Origin: Candidatus Sumerlaeota bacterium | GTDB lineage: Bacteria > Sumerlaeota > Sumerlaeia > JADFCT01 | Assembly (NCBI GenBank): GCA_026398575.1 | Contig: JAPLSP010000087.1 | Location: 1-28,722, forward strand | Direction of reading: 5' to 3' | DNA: 28,722 nt | Part shown: positions 7,952 through 15,963 of the stretch, piece by piece | Numbering within the stretch: the first letter of the stretch is position 1 | Layout: each line of letters opens with the position of its first letter | Translations under genes and position numbers: made by a program | Notes under the pieces: model-generated | Told to the model about the DNA's origin: nothing | Seen by the model: the letters and a program-made list of their open reading frames with translations, nothing else | The model's database searches: none

Positions 7952-9055
7952 TTAATCTTCGCTTCTTAACCGGAACTTTTCGTATCGCGCCATCATCTTT
8001 TTATCCAGCGAAGTGGGCGACTGGCAAATAGCGGCATCAATATCCGCGTTCGTGAGCTGACTTAGGCTGCCGCTGTCAATCTCTCGCTGGAAAGGATAAT
8101 CCGTCGCCTTCTGAACCAGCCCGGCGATATCCGCGCCGCTGTAGCCTTCGAGACGCGCCGCCAGCGCAGGCAGATCAATCCCTTGGTCGCAGGGGATGTC
8201 GCTCAATTGCGCCTCCAGAATCGCAAGGCGCGCTTCGGCATCGGGCGGGGCGATATAGATCAACTCGCCGAAGCGGCCATAACGCAGCGCCGCTTCGTCC
8301 ATGTCCCAGGGGCGGTTGGTCGCGCCGAGCAGCAACAAATTCGCCTCGCCGGCGCCGATGCCGTCCACCTGCGCAAGGAATTCCGGAATGACGCGGTTCA
8401 TCACGGTCGAGGCGCCGCCGCGCTTGGCCACAATCGCCTCGGCTTCGTCTAAAAAAACCACCGACCGCTTGTGGGCGCGCGCAGTCTCAAAGAGTTCTTT
8501 CAGATTCTTTTCCGCCTCGCCCACCCACTTGCTCATGATGTCGGAGCAGCGGACGGAAAAGAAGACGGCGTCCGCCTCGGTGGCCACGGCCTTGGCCAGC
8601 ATCGTCTTACCCGTTCCCGGAGGGCCATAGAGCAGCACGCCGCCACCGGTCTTTTTCTTGTAGCGCGCGGAAACTTCAGGATTCTGAAAAGGATAGATGA
8701 CGCGCCGCAGCAGCGTTTCCTTGGTTTCGCTCAGGCCGGCAATATCGTCGAAGCGCATGTTGGGGCTTTCGAGCAGCAACCATTTGGCGCGGACTCCATC
8801 ATGGGTGTTACTGCCTCCGGCTTTTGGTTTGACTGCTGAGCCAGGGGCGATTTTGCGAGCCATGGCGAACATTCGTTCCGCCTGCCGCGTACGCGTTTCG
8901 CGCGCCGCGCCGCTCGCCTGCGCCGCCAATTCAAAGAGCTGTTTGGCCGCTTTCAAGAATCGCGTTCGCGCCCGCGCCGGATCGCCCCGGCGCATGGCTT
9001 CAAATCCCTCTTGGCGCAGCGCTTCAAATGCTCTTTCGATTGGATTACTCATCAT
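7952..9055 (-). CDS. Vps4-like AAA ATPase with N-terminal MIT-like domain (copy 1)
   Basis: 367 residues. Residues 5-70 form a three-helix MIT-like domain (AFEALRQEGFEAMRRGDPAR and following helices). The AAA module has Walker A GPPGTGKT (144-151), pore loop SKWVGEAEK (175-183; eukaryotic Vps4 has SKWMGESEK), Walker B VVFLDEAEA (199-207) and GATNRPWDMD (244-253), whose PW marks the meiotic clade (Vps4, katanin, spastin). The C-terminus (KKMMARYEKFRL) resembles the Vps4 end helix. The ATG at 9055 shares one base with the TGA of the ESCRT-III-like gene (TGATG), so the two are translationally coupled, as expected for a filament and its disassembly ATPase. ATG at 9052 is an alternative start. Substrate extraction from ESCRT-like polymers is inferred. 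Confidence 0.85.
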   Translation of the reverse strand: MMSNPIERAFEALRQEGFEAMRRGDPARARTRFLKAAKQLFELAAQASGAARETRTRQAERMFAMARKIAPGSAVKPKAGGSNTHDGVRAKWLLLESPNMRFDDIAGLSETKETLLRRVIYPFQNPEVSARYKKKTGGGVLLYGPPGTGKTMLAKAVATEADAVFFSVRCSDIMSKWVGEAEKNLKELFETARAHKRSVVFLDEAEAIVAKRGGASTVMNRVIPEFLAQVDGIGAGEANLLLLGATNRPWDMDEAALRYGRFGELIYIAPPDAEARLAILEAQLSDIPCDQGIDLPALAARLEGYSGADIAGLVQKATDYPFQREIDSGSLSQLTNADIDAAICQSPTSLDKKMMARYEKFRLRSED

Positions 9056-9645
9056 CACTCACCCAGTTCTTTTTCGATCTCGCGCAGGCCTTTGGAGATT
9101 TCGTCTTCCATTTTGCGTTTGGCGCCGGGTTCGCCTTCTTCGATCAGGCGGTCGAGTTCGTCGTCGGCGATGATGCTCTCGTCGCCGGCGCTCTCGCCAG
9201 ACATCAGGGAATCGTTCGCCATATCGAGGAAGACGTCCATGCGCTGCTCCATCGTCTCAGCCTTGGCAATCGCCATCTCGAAGTCCTTCTGCGTCTTCGC
9301 CATATCCACCGAGCCAAAGACCTCGCCGATGGATTTGGAGACGGCGTTGAGCGACTTGGCAAAGGCGCCGTAGCTCTCGGCCTGGTTTTTCATTTGCGCC
9401 GCCGTTTCGATGGCGAGCAACTGCCGCTCCATCCTCATGCGCTGCGAAATGGTCTGGCGCATGGCCCGTTTGAGGAAGCTTAGCTGATCCGCCGAGCCGA
9501 TGCGTTTGGCGCGGCGCGCTTTTTCAAGGTATTCCTTCTCGTTTTTCTCCAGCGTTTTGAGCTGTTTGCGGATTTGCGAAATCCCCTGGCGCACCTGGAT
9601 ATCCCGCTCGATCCGCCGCTCTTCCTTCGATTTGAAAAGTCCCAT
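9055..9645 (-). CDS. ESCRT-III (Snf7)-like coiled-coil protein 1
   Basis: 196 residues with a strong AGGAGG ribosome site before the ATG at 9645. It starts MGLFKSKEERR; a basic helical hairpin (about 10-85), then SLNAVSKSIGEVFGSVDMAK and QKDFEMAIAKAETMEQRMDV, then an acidic tail (DESIIADDELDRLIEEGE). This basic-to-acidic layout and the central M.D...K...F pattern match CHMP1/CHMP2-type ESCRT-III. The last helix DEISKGLREIEKEL has hydrophobics where the MIM1 motif of CHMP1 (DELSQRLARLRDQV) has them, a likely docking site for the MIT domains encoded on either side. The PspA/Vipp1 family is an alternative, but the acidic tail and Vps4-like neighbours favour a Snf7-type protein. A structural comparison would decide. 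Confidence 0.72.
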   Translation of the reverse strand: MGLFKSKEERRIERDIQVRQGISQIRKQLKTLEKNEKEYLEKARRAKRIGSADQLSFLKRAMRQTISQRMRMERQLLAIETAAQMKNQAESYGAFAKSLNAVSKSIGEVFGSVDMAKTQKDFEMAIAKAETMEQRMDVFLDMANDSLMSGESAGDESIIADDELDRLIEEGEPGAKRKMEDEISKGLREIEKELGE

Positions 9646-9820
9646 CGTACCCTCCTATATCAATGATTAACACATAACCACGGATTACCCTGATAGCGCG
9701 GATACTACGCTGCGATACGGCATATTTTTCATGCGGAGATAAAAATCCTGTCAAGAATTCAGATTCATGAGCGACTCGGTTTTCATTTTTCATTTCTCAT
9801 TTTTCATTTTGCATTTTACA
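9646..9820. other. Spacer with A-rich simple repeat and possible promoter for the ESCRT-III/Vps4 pair
   Basis: On the minus strand a run of AAATG-like units (plus 9782-9822) precedes a consensus TTGACA box (9754-9749). No good -10 box is seen at 17 bases (TGAAAA). The downstream ATG has a strong ribosome site. Expression of the pair from this spacer is plausible but unproven. Confidence 0.35.
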
Positions 9821-11059
9821 TTATGCCTCTATTCCTGTCGCCCAGTCCTCATAGCGCCGCACGGCGTCGGCAGAGGTCTTGGGACGGATTTTTTTGAAGG
9901 CTGCGACAAATTCCATCGCGCGAATGGGGCGGACTTTGAGTTGTTCTTCGCGCAGCGCCGCAGCCCCCTTACCCGCCGCCTCGATCACCGCGCTGTTCGC
10001 ATCCGCCAGCATGATTTCGATGGCCTCGGTGCAGACTTTTTCGATATCGCGTCCGCTGTAGCCTTTGCTGCGCTCGATCAAATCTGCGCCCGAAACCTCG
10101 TATTCATATCCGCAGTCATCCAGCAGCAGATCGAAGATGCCGGCGCGCGTCTCGGGGTCGGGCAGCGGTACATAGACCAGCTTGCCGAAGCGGCTGAGGA
10201 TCGCTTCATCCAGCGCCCACGGCGTGTTCGTTGCGGCGATGGTAAGGAGGAATTCGGCGGATTTTTTCTGCGCGAGGCCGTCCAGCTCGGAAAGGAACGT
10301 CGAGAGAATGCGTTTCTCCGGTCCGCCCGAACCGGCGCCGTCGCGCGACGAAACGAGTGATTCGATTTCGTCAAAGAAGACCAGCGATGGCGCGCGGCGG
10401 CGGCCTTCTTCGAAAAGCGCGGTAACGAGCCGCGACGACTCGCCGAAGTATTTGGACAACAGGCTGCTGACTTTGACATTGAAGAACGTGGCGTCGAGCC
10501 CGTTGGAGGCCGCCGCCGCCAGCAGCGTCTTGCCCGTCCCCGGAGGGCCGTAGAAGAGGATGTTGCGGTTGCTCTTGACCTTGACGCCCCGTGGCGGCGC
10601 CGCCATCGCCAGCGCATAGGCCGCCTGAATCTCGCGCTTCGTCTGGTCAAGCCCGGCGATATCGCCCCACGTCACGGGCGACTTGACGATCAATTCGGCC
10701 ACTTGCGCCACCAGCGCGTCTTCCTCCGTTTCGGTTTCGCCATCGGAGGGGGGCTGCGATTTCGCCGGACGCGCGGTCCGACGCGCCTCGGCGCGGGCTT
10801 TGCGCTCTTCGTTCGTGACGGCCACAGCGCGGCCATCTTCGATCTGTTTGGCCAGTTCGAGATATTGTTTCGCCTTTTCGAGGCGGGCTTTCTGCGTCTC
10901 GGCGCTGATGGCCGACTTGACCAGTTCCTTCATGATGCGCGCGCAGCGGCGGTATTCCTCCGCTGCGCGGTCCACGTCGCCGGCCTCATAAAACTTCTGC
11001 GCCCGTTTCTGCGCCTCATCCAACTTCATCTTCAATCCCGTGCTCATGTCTATGCTCAT
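9821..11059 (-). CDS. Vps4-like AAA ATPase with N-terminal MIT domain (copy 2)
   Basis: 412 residues from the ATG at 11059, chosen over an upstream TTG because AAGGA lies nine bases ahead. Residues 12-75 resemble the MIT domain of eukaryotic Vps4 (AQKRAQKFYEAGDVDRAAEE, then a helix ending KQYLELAKQIED). A charged linker (80-115) follows. The AAA part has GPPGTGKT (171-178), pore loop SKYFGESS (202-209), Walker B LVFFDEIES (226-234) and AATNTPWALD (275-284) with the meiotic-clade PW, then SRFGKLVYVPLP. The end YEDWATGIEA is Vps4-like. It differs from copy 1 in pore loop and linker, so each may serve a different ESCRT-III-like partner. It lies between the FGE-kinase and ESCRT-III-like gene 1. 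Confidence 0.87.
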   Translation of the reverse strand: MSIDMSTGLKMKLDEAQKRAQKFYEAGDVDRAAEEYRRCARIMKELVKSAISAETQKARLEKAKQYLELAKQIEDGRAVAVTNEERKARAEARRTARPAKSQPPSDGETETEEDALVAQVAELIVKSPVTWGDIAGLDQTKREIQAAYALAMAAPPRGVKVKSNRNILFYGPPGTGKTLLAAAASNGLDATFFNVKVSSLLSKYFGESSRLVTALFEEGRRRAPSLVFFDEIESLVSSRDGAGSGGPEKRILSTFLSELDGLAQKKSAEFLLTIAATNTPWALDEAILSRFGKLVYVPLPDPETRAGIFDLLLDDCGYEYEVSGADLIERSKGYSGRDIEKVCTEAIEIMLADANSAVIEAAGKGAAALREEQLKVRPIRAMEFVAAFKKIRPKTSADAVRRYEDWATGIEA

Positions 11060-11145
11060 GGGCTTATCCTTTGCAGTCAACTTTATCGCTCGCTAACGCG
11101 CGCTCGCTTTTGAAAAGGGAAAAAGAACAAAGCATAAAGGGAAAA

Positions 11146-14100
11146 TTAACTGGGGAAACACACAACACGAAACCCAAGGATGCTGTCCGTGCTCGTTGGA
11201 TCGATCCTGAAGCGATTGGCCGACCGGCAGTCGTCCGCATTGAGGCCCCAACCGCCGCCGCGATACACGCGGGCCGAGCCTTGATTAGCGCCAACTGGAT
11301 TAGTTATCGCGCTGCTGGAATATGAATCGGCATACCAATCCGAGCACCATTCCCAGACGTTTCCATGCATGTCATAAAGACCCCAAGCGTTCGGCTTTTT
11401 TTGGCGTACGGGATGCGTCTGGCTGCCCGAGTTACTCGAATACCACGCATAGTCGCCCAGTTCGCTCTCTGAATCGCCGAAGCCGTATTTTGCGCTCGAT
11501 CCGGCGCGACACGCATATTCCCACTGCGCCTCGGTCGGCAAGGAGTACTTCTTCCCCGTCTTCTGCGAAAGTTTGCGGCAGAATTCCATCGCGTTTTCCC
11601 AGCTCACCTGATCTACGGGATTGTTCGCGCCCTTGAAGTTCGAGGGATTTGTCCCCATGATCGCCTCGTATTGCGCCTGAGTCACTTCCGTCTCGCCCAG
11701 CCAGTAGTTGTCCAGCGTGACCTCGTGAACCGGCTTTTCGTCTGAACTGCCATCATTGCTTCCCATTTGGAACGTCCCGCTCTTGATGGCGATCATCTTC
11801 ATCGTCACCCCGCCGCCAAGGTCTTCGCTATAGGAAGCAAAGGGATTCGCTTTCTTGAAGTCCTCTTGCATAGCGGCAAGTTTTAGGTCACCAGGCGCCA
11901 AAGCGGCGGCTTCTTTCAGCGCCTTTTCGGCAGCGGACCAATCTTTAGCCTCGATGGCGGCGCGGGCCGCATTGATCTTGGAGAGAAAATCGGAGCGCTT
12001 GGCCGCGTCCGCCGCATGAGCGCCCTGCGGCAAAGCCTGGAGGTAAGCAGCATAGGACTCAGCGGTATCGGCTTTTTGAGCCTCGCTCCACGCGCTCTCC
12101 TCCATGTTCTTCAACGCCTGACGCGCGGCTGTAACATTGCCCCCCTCGGGGAAGCGCTTGAGATACTCCATATACCCTTCGACGCGCTTGCCCGCCTGTG
12201 CCTCGCGCCAGAGTTTCTCTTCCGTAGCGGCCAGTGTCGTTTTGGCCTCGGGCGCGAATTTACCTTCCGGAAACTTAGCGATAAATGCGCGATAACCTTC
12301 GACCTGATCCAGTTGCTTTGTCTTTGCCCATTCACCTTCTTCAATCTTGGCTATCCCCTGCAGCGCGTCGAGGACATGCGGTCCTTTGGGATAGGCGCGC
12401 AGATAGGCCTGATAGCCATCCAGCGTTGCCAATTTGCCGGCCGTCTCCCAGTTCTGCGATTCGAGCGAGGCCAGTTTCTCCCTGGCCTGCGCCTCATTCG
12501 CGCCCTCTGGATACGCCTTCAAGTATTCGGCATAAGCATCAGCAGTGTCGCGGCGTTGCGCCTTGTTCCAAGCCTCTTCTTCAGCCTTTCGCAATTTCCC
12601 AACGGTTGTCCGAGCCTCGGCAGCGCGGGCGCCTTCCGAATGCCTGGAAAGATAGTTTTCATAATCCGCAATGTGCCCCTTTGCGACGGCCAGATCCCAT
12701 GCGCGGGAATCGTTCCAGCGTGCAATTTGGACGGAAATAAAGATTGCGGCCAAAAGAACCGCTACGACGCCAACAGCAGCCATGATCAGGCGCCGGCGGC
12801 GAATGAGCCGGGGCGCCTCCAAAGAGCGCTCGCGCAAGCCGAGCAGTTCTATGTCATCCGGACTGACTTTCAGCCCGGTATCGCACCAGGCGGCAGCCTT
12901 GACATACCGTCGCGCCGCATACTCCATCGCCGCCATCTGGCGGCTGCGTTCGATGGTCTCGTGCGCGGACTGGATTTCATTGGCGAGCGCGGCCGCTTCG
13001 GGCAGCGAGGCGTTCAGCGCTTTGAGTTCTTGTAGGACTTGTGCCAGCTCCTCATAGGCCCGGCGCTCGCGCAGCGGACCGATGCGCTCGATCAAGCCAG
13101 CCAGCTTCTTTTCCTTTTGCCCGGCTTCTTGCAGGAGCGTCTTGAATTCGGGCTCGGCCGCGAAGGGAGACTCACGGATCGCCCGGGCTGCGCCGGCATA
13201 AGCGCCTTCCGCCATCATCCGCGCTGTGGCCGCCTCGAGCTCGGCCCTCTGCCGGAGGCGTTCGGCCCGCGTCTCTTCGACGCGCTGGATGGCGCGTTCG
13301 AGGGCGTCGGATTGCGGCGCAAGCTCGCGCGCCTGATTCAACAGCCGCAGGGCCTCGTCATATTCCTCGCGCTCGACATGCCCGCGCGCGGCCTGCTGCA
13401 GGCGGTCAATCTCGGCCTGCAGCTTTTGATGGCGAATCGAGGCAATCTGGTCTGGTATGGCGGGCTCAGAGGGGGCAAGCGCGGCATAGCGTTCGAGCAG
13501 GGCGATGCGCTCGTCATAGCGTTCCTCGGGCAAGGCTTCGATCTGGCGGCGCAGCGTCTCGATGTTCTGAATCTGCTGAATACGCTCCTGCTCGGCCTTC
13601 CAGCGTTCCAGTTCCTCCTCGGCCTTGTGATGCGCCTGGCGCCATTCGGCCTTTCCCGGACTGAGGGCGAGCATCTGAGCAAGTATCGCTATCTTTTCCG
13701 AAGGGGTGAGGGAGGCGCTCTTCAGGCGGGATTCCAATTCCCTGATATTCTCCAGCGCCTCGCTTGCCTTGCGGAGGCGCGTGGCGAAATACTGTTTGTC
13801 GTCCGGCTCCATCTCCAGCGCCGCGCGGGCCAGGCGGCGCATTTCCTCGTAGTCATGAATACGCTCTGCATATTCCAAGTCAGAACGCAGACGCGCAAGT
13901 TCGCGCAGCCCCGCCAGGCTGACGCCGCATCCCTGGCAGAATTCCTGATCGCGGCGGTTTTCCACCTTGCACTTCGGGCACGGCTCAAACATCGAGGCGA
14001 GGCTTGCGCCGCAGTGGACGCAATGGCGCGCGGTCAGCGGGCTTTCCTTGCGGCATTTCGGGCATACCCCTTCCGCTATTTCGCCGGCTTCAAGCGCGGC

Positions 14101-15081
14101 CCTCAAGGCTTCCTCCAGAGCACGCACCGAATCGTAACGCGCCGCCGGGGATTCAGACATTGCCTTGCGTACGACATGCGCAAGCGGTACGGGCAGCAGA
14201 TCCCATTCGAGCGAGCGCGGCTCGCGTCCGCTCAGCGCGTAATAGAGCGTGGCGCCAAGGGAGTAAATATCGCTGCGCGCATTGGCGTTCTTGGCATTGC
14301 TCAACTGCTCGGGCGACGCATAAAGAAACGAGCCCATCATCGCGCCCGTCGAGGTCATTGAGACGCGATCACCGTCCTCAGATTCCTCGACGGCGGCAAG
14401 ACCGAAGTCCAGCAGCTTGGGAATCAGGCGCTGGTTCAGCAGGATATTGGCGGGCTTGATGTCGCGATGGATCACGCCTCGCTCGTGCGCCATCGCCAGC
14501 GCGTCGCACACTTTGATGAAAATTTCCGTCACACGCCGCCAATCCCATTTGCTGCCGTCCGGCAGCAAATAGCCGCTGGCGCGCGCTTGTTTGACGAAGT
14601 CGCGCAAGGATTGGCCTTCAATGTATTCCATCTCGATGAATGGTCCCCGCGCATCCTCACCGAAGTAGTGGATCATTACAATATTAGGGTGTGAGAGGGC
14701 GGCCGCGGCGCGCGCTTCGCGCAAAAAGCGCGCCCGCCCTTTCGTCGTGGAAAGCAGGGCGCCTTTGGGGCGTTTGACGGCTACAAGACGGCCAATGCGT
14801 TCGTCTTGCGCCTTCCAGACGACGCCCATTCCCCCCTCACCCAATTTTTCAACGATGCGCAGCCGCCCGCCGTCTATCGTGCTTGAGACGCCTTCAGGGG
14901 CCTGGCCCAATCGCGCGTCGGCGCCCGACTGCGGCTGCAATGTATCTTCTTCCCCAATGCTATGCGGAGACAGCGTGTTGGCCTGGCCTATATCGCTGAA
15001 GGATGAAATTTGCAAATCGGCCAAAGGTTGGTTTTGACTCTGATTCGCAGGCTTGGGTGGTGATTTTTTCGGATCGGGCAT
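11146..15081 (-). CDS. Receptor Ser/Thr kinase with zinc ribbons, W/Y repeats and a C-terminal FGE-like domain
   Basis: 1311 residues. The N-terminal tail has ISSFSDIG (25-32) and SIGEEDT (41-47), both shared with the Sel1 kinase. The kinase (about 72-330) has GEGGMG, VAVK (Lys103), HRDIKPAN and DFGLA. A double zinc ribbon, long helical/TPR-like region and one hydrophobic segment (MAAVGVVAVLLAAIFISVQI) preceded by arginines follow. The outer part has six roughly 40-residue units (AWNKAQRRDTADAYAEYLKAYPEG type) and an FGE-sulfatase-like domain over the last 235 residues (MVxIKSGTFQMGS-like start, LPTEAQWEYACRAG, HGNVWEWCSDW). The first catalytic Cys of true FGE is replaced (RGGGWGLNADDC), so a binding role is more likely than formylglycine formation. 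The gene starts 30 bases after ESCRT-III-like gene 2. Confidence 0.9.
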   Translation of the reverse strand: MPDPKKSPPKPANQSQNQPLADLQISSFSDIGQANTLSPHSIGEEDTLQPQSGADARLGQAPEGVSSTIDGGRLRIVEKLGEGGMGVVWKAQDERIGRLVAVKRPKGALLSTTKGRARFLREARAAAALSHPNIVMIHYFGEDARGPFIEMEYIEGQSLRDFVKQARASGYLLPDGSKWDWRRVTEIFIKVCDALAMAHERGVIHRDIKPANILLNQRLIPKLLDFGLAAVEESEDGDRVSMTSTGAMMGSFLYASPEQLSNAKNANARSDIYSLGATLYYALSGREPRSLEWDLLPVPLAHVVRKAMSESPAARYDSVRALEEALRAALEAGEIAEGVCPKCRKESPLTARHCVHCGASLASMFEPCPKCKVENRRDQEFCQGCGVSLAGLRELARLRSDLEYAERIHDYEEMRRLARAALEMEPDDKQYFATRLRKASEALENIRELESRLKSASLTPSEKIAILAQMLALSPGKAEWRQAHHKAEEELERWKAEQERIQQIQNIETLRRQIEALPEERYDERIALLERYAALAPSEPAIPDQIASIRHQKLQAEIDRLQQAARGHVEREEYDEALRLLNQARELAPQSDALERAIQRVEETRAERLRQRAELEAATARMMAEGAYAGAARAIRESPFAAEPEFKTLLQEAGQKEKKLAGLIERIGPLRERRAYEELAQVLQELKALNASLPEAAALANEIQSAHETIERSRQMAAMEYAARRYVKAAAWCDTGLKVSPDDIELLGLRERSLEAPRLIRRRRLIMAAVGVVAVLLAAIFISVQIARWNDSRAWDLAVAKGHIADYENYLSRHSEGARAAEARTTVGKLRKAEEEAWNKAQRRDTADAYAEYLKAYPEGANEAQAREKLASLESQNWETAGKLATLDGYQAYLRAYPKGPHVLDALQGIAKIEEGEWAKTKQLDQVEGYRAFIAKFPEGKFAPEAKTTLAATEEKLWREAQAGKRVEGYMEYLKRFPEGGNVTAARQALKNMEESAWSEAQKADTAESYAAYLQALPQGAHAADAAKRSDFLSKINAARAAIEAKDWSAAEKALKEAAALAPGDLKLAAMQEDFKKANPFASYSEDLGGGVTMKMIAIKSGTFQMGSNDGSSDEKPVHEVTLDNYWLGETEVTQAQYEAIMGTNPSNFKGANNPVDQVSWENAMEFCRKLSQKTGKKYSLPTEAQWEYACRAGSSAKYGFGDSESELGDYAWYSSNSGSQTHPVRQKKPNAWGLYDMHGNVWEWCSDWYADSYSSSAITNPVGANQGSARVYRGGGWGLNADDCRSANRFRIDPTSTDSILGFRVVCFPS

Positions 15082-15111
15082 GAGAGAATGTCTTCCAGTG
15101 AACGCTCGGGG

Positions 15112-15723
15112 CTACTGCTCGGTCTCCTCGTCCGTCTCTCGCTTTTTCAGGACTTCCTGCGCTTCGGCCAGTTTTTCCTCGATCTGGCCGGATTCGCCCG
15201 CCTGCTCCATAAGCTCCACGAGACGCATCGTGTCGGCGTCTTCCTCCAAGGTTTCGCTCATTTCGGTTTCGGTTTCGAGGATGTCGAGGATTTGTTTGAC
15301 CTTGGCGGTCTCAAGCTCGGAGGAAACCTTGCCGTCGGTGAGCATGCTTTCGAGCTCGGTGGCATCCATCTTGGAGATGGTGGACCAAAGGCCGGCTGCC
15401 TTGAGCTCGCCTTCCTTGCGCTTCATCGAGACGAGGCGGTTGACGACGCGGATTTGCTTCGAGAGCATGGATGATTTGCGGTCTTGTTCCTTGACCTGTT
15501 CATCCAGTTCCTTGATCTTGCGCGCGATGATGATTTTCTGGCGTTTGGAGGCTTCGGAGGCGCCCTGTTTGAAGAGCTTGCCTTTGTCGCCTTCCAACTT
15601 TTCGATGTTCTTGTTGACGCGACGCTCATTCTCTTCGAGCCGGACCTTCTCGGTCTGAAGGTCGTTGAGCGACAGATCCTTGATGGATTTCTTGCGACCG
15701 AAAAACGCGCTGAGGAATGACAT
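15112..15723 (-). CDS. ESCRT-III (Snf7)-like coiled-coil protein 2
   Basis: 203 residues; AAAGGAG precedes the ATG at 15723. It opens with a short amphipathic segment MSFLSAFFGRKK, of the type that inserts Snf7 into membranes, then a basic coiled-coil hairpin (about 20-100, with SKRQKIIIARKIKELDEQ in the second helix), then KAAGLWSTISKMDATELESM and an acidic C-terminus rich in Glu (EEDADTMRLVELMEQ). Length, charge shift and helical order fit ESCRT-III. No clear MIM motif is visible, unlike protein 1. It follows the SPFH gene, which recalls the pairing of PspA with the SPFH protein YdjI in Bacillus. A generic coiled-coil protein or PspA relative remains possible. Confidence 0.58.
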   Translation of the reverse strand: MSFLSAFFGRKKSIKDLSLNDLQTEKVRLEENERRVNKNIEKLEGDKGKLFKQGASEASKRQKIIIARKIKELDEQVKEQDRKSSMLSKQIRVVNRLVSMKRKEGELKAAGLWSTISKMDATELESMLTDGKVSSELETAKVKQILDILETETEMSETLEEDADTMRLVELMEQAGESGQIEEKLAEAQEVLKKRETDEETEQ

Positions 15724-15764
15724 GATACCTGCTCCTTTATGCAGAATGGATAACTTTTATGTGC

Positions 15765-15937
15765 CGGTCCTCCGGACCTCAATGGGTTCCGGTTTCGTTC
15801 TCCACGCGCTCACGCGCGTGGCTACTACATGACGGTCCTCCGGACCTAAAGCGCTCACGCGCGTGGCTACTACATGGCGGTCCTCCGAACCTAAAGCGCT
15901 CACGCGCGTGGCTACTACATGGCGGTCCTCCGGACCT
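15765..15937. repeat. REP/BIME-like tandem repeats of 45 bp
   Basis: The palindrome GGTCCTCCGGACC (one base changed in the third copy) begins at about 15766, 15834, 15879 and 15924, and CACGCGCGTGGCTACTACAT begins at 15811, 15856 and 15901, giving a 45-base period. In the first unit CCACGCGC and GCGCGTGG form a perfect eight-pair hairpin (15802-15821). The array lies between the SPFH gene and ESCRT-III-like gene 2 and could affect mRNA stability between them. Confidence 0.85.
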
Positions 15938-15963
15938 GCCAGACGTGATGCGTCTTGTATGAG

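Noticed and set aside
9782..9822. Possible origin or AT-rich att site
   Set aside because: It is a simple AAATG-type repeat with no DnaA boxes, iterons or integrase nearby.
11083..11103. CGCTCGC-rich segment as a REP element
   Set aside because: Only one short imperfect copy; not enough to call a repeat family.
12016..14361. Long plus-strand open frames of 339 and 440 codons
   Set aside because: They are antisense to the FGE-kinase, a confident gene, and arise from its codon bias.
15765..15937. Possible CRISPR array
   Set aside because: Repeats run head to tail with no unique spacers and consist of palindromes; there are no cas genes.
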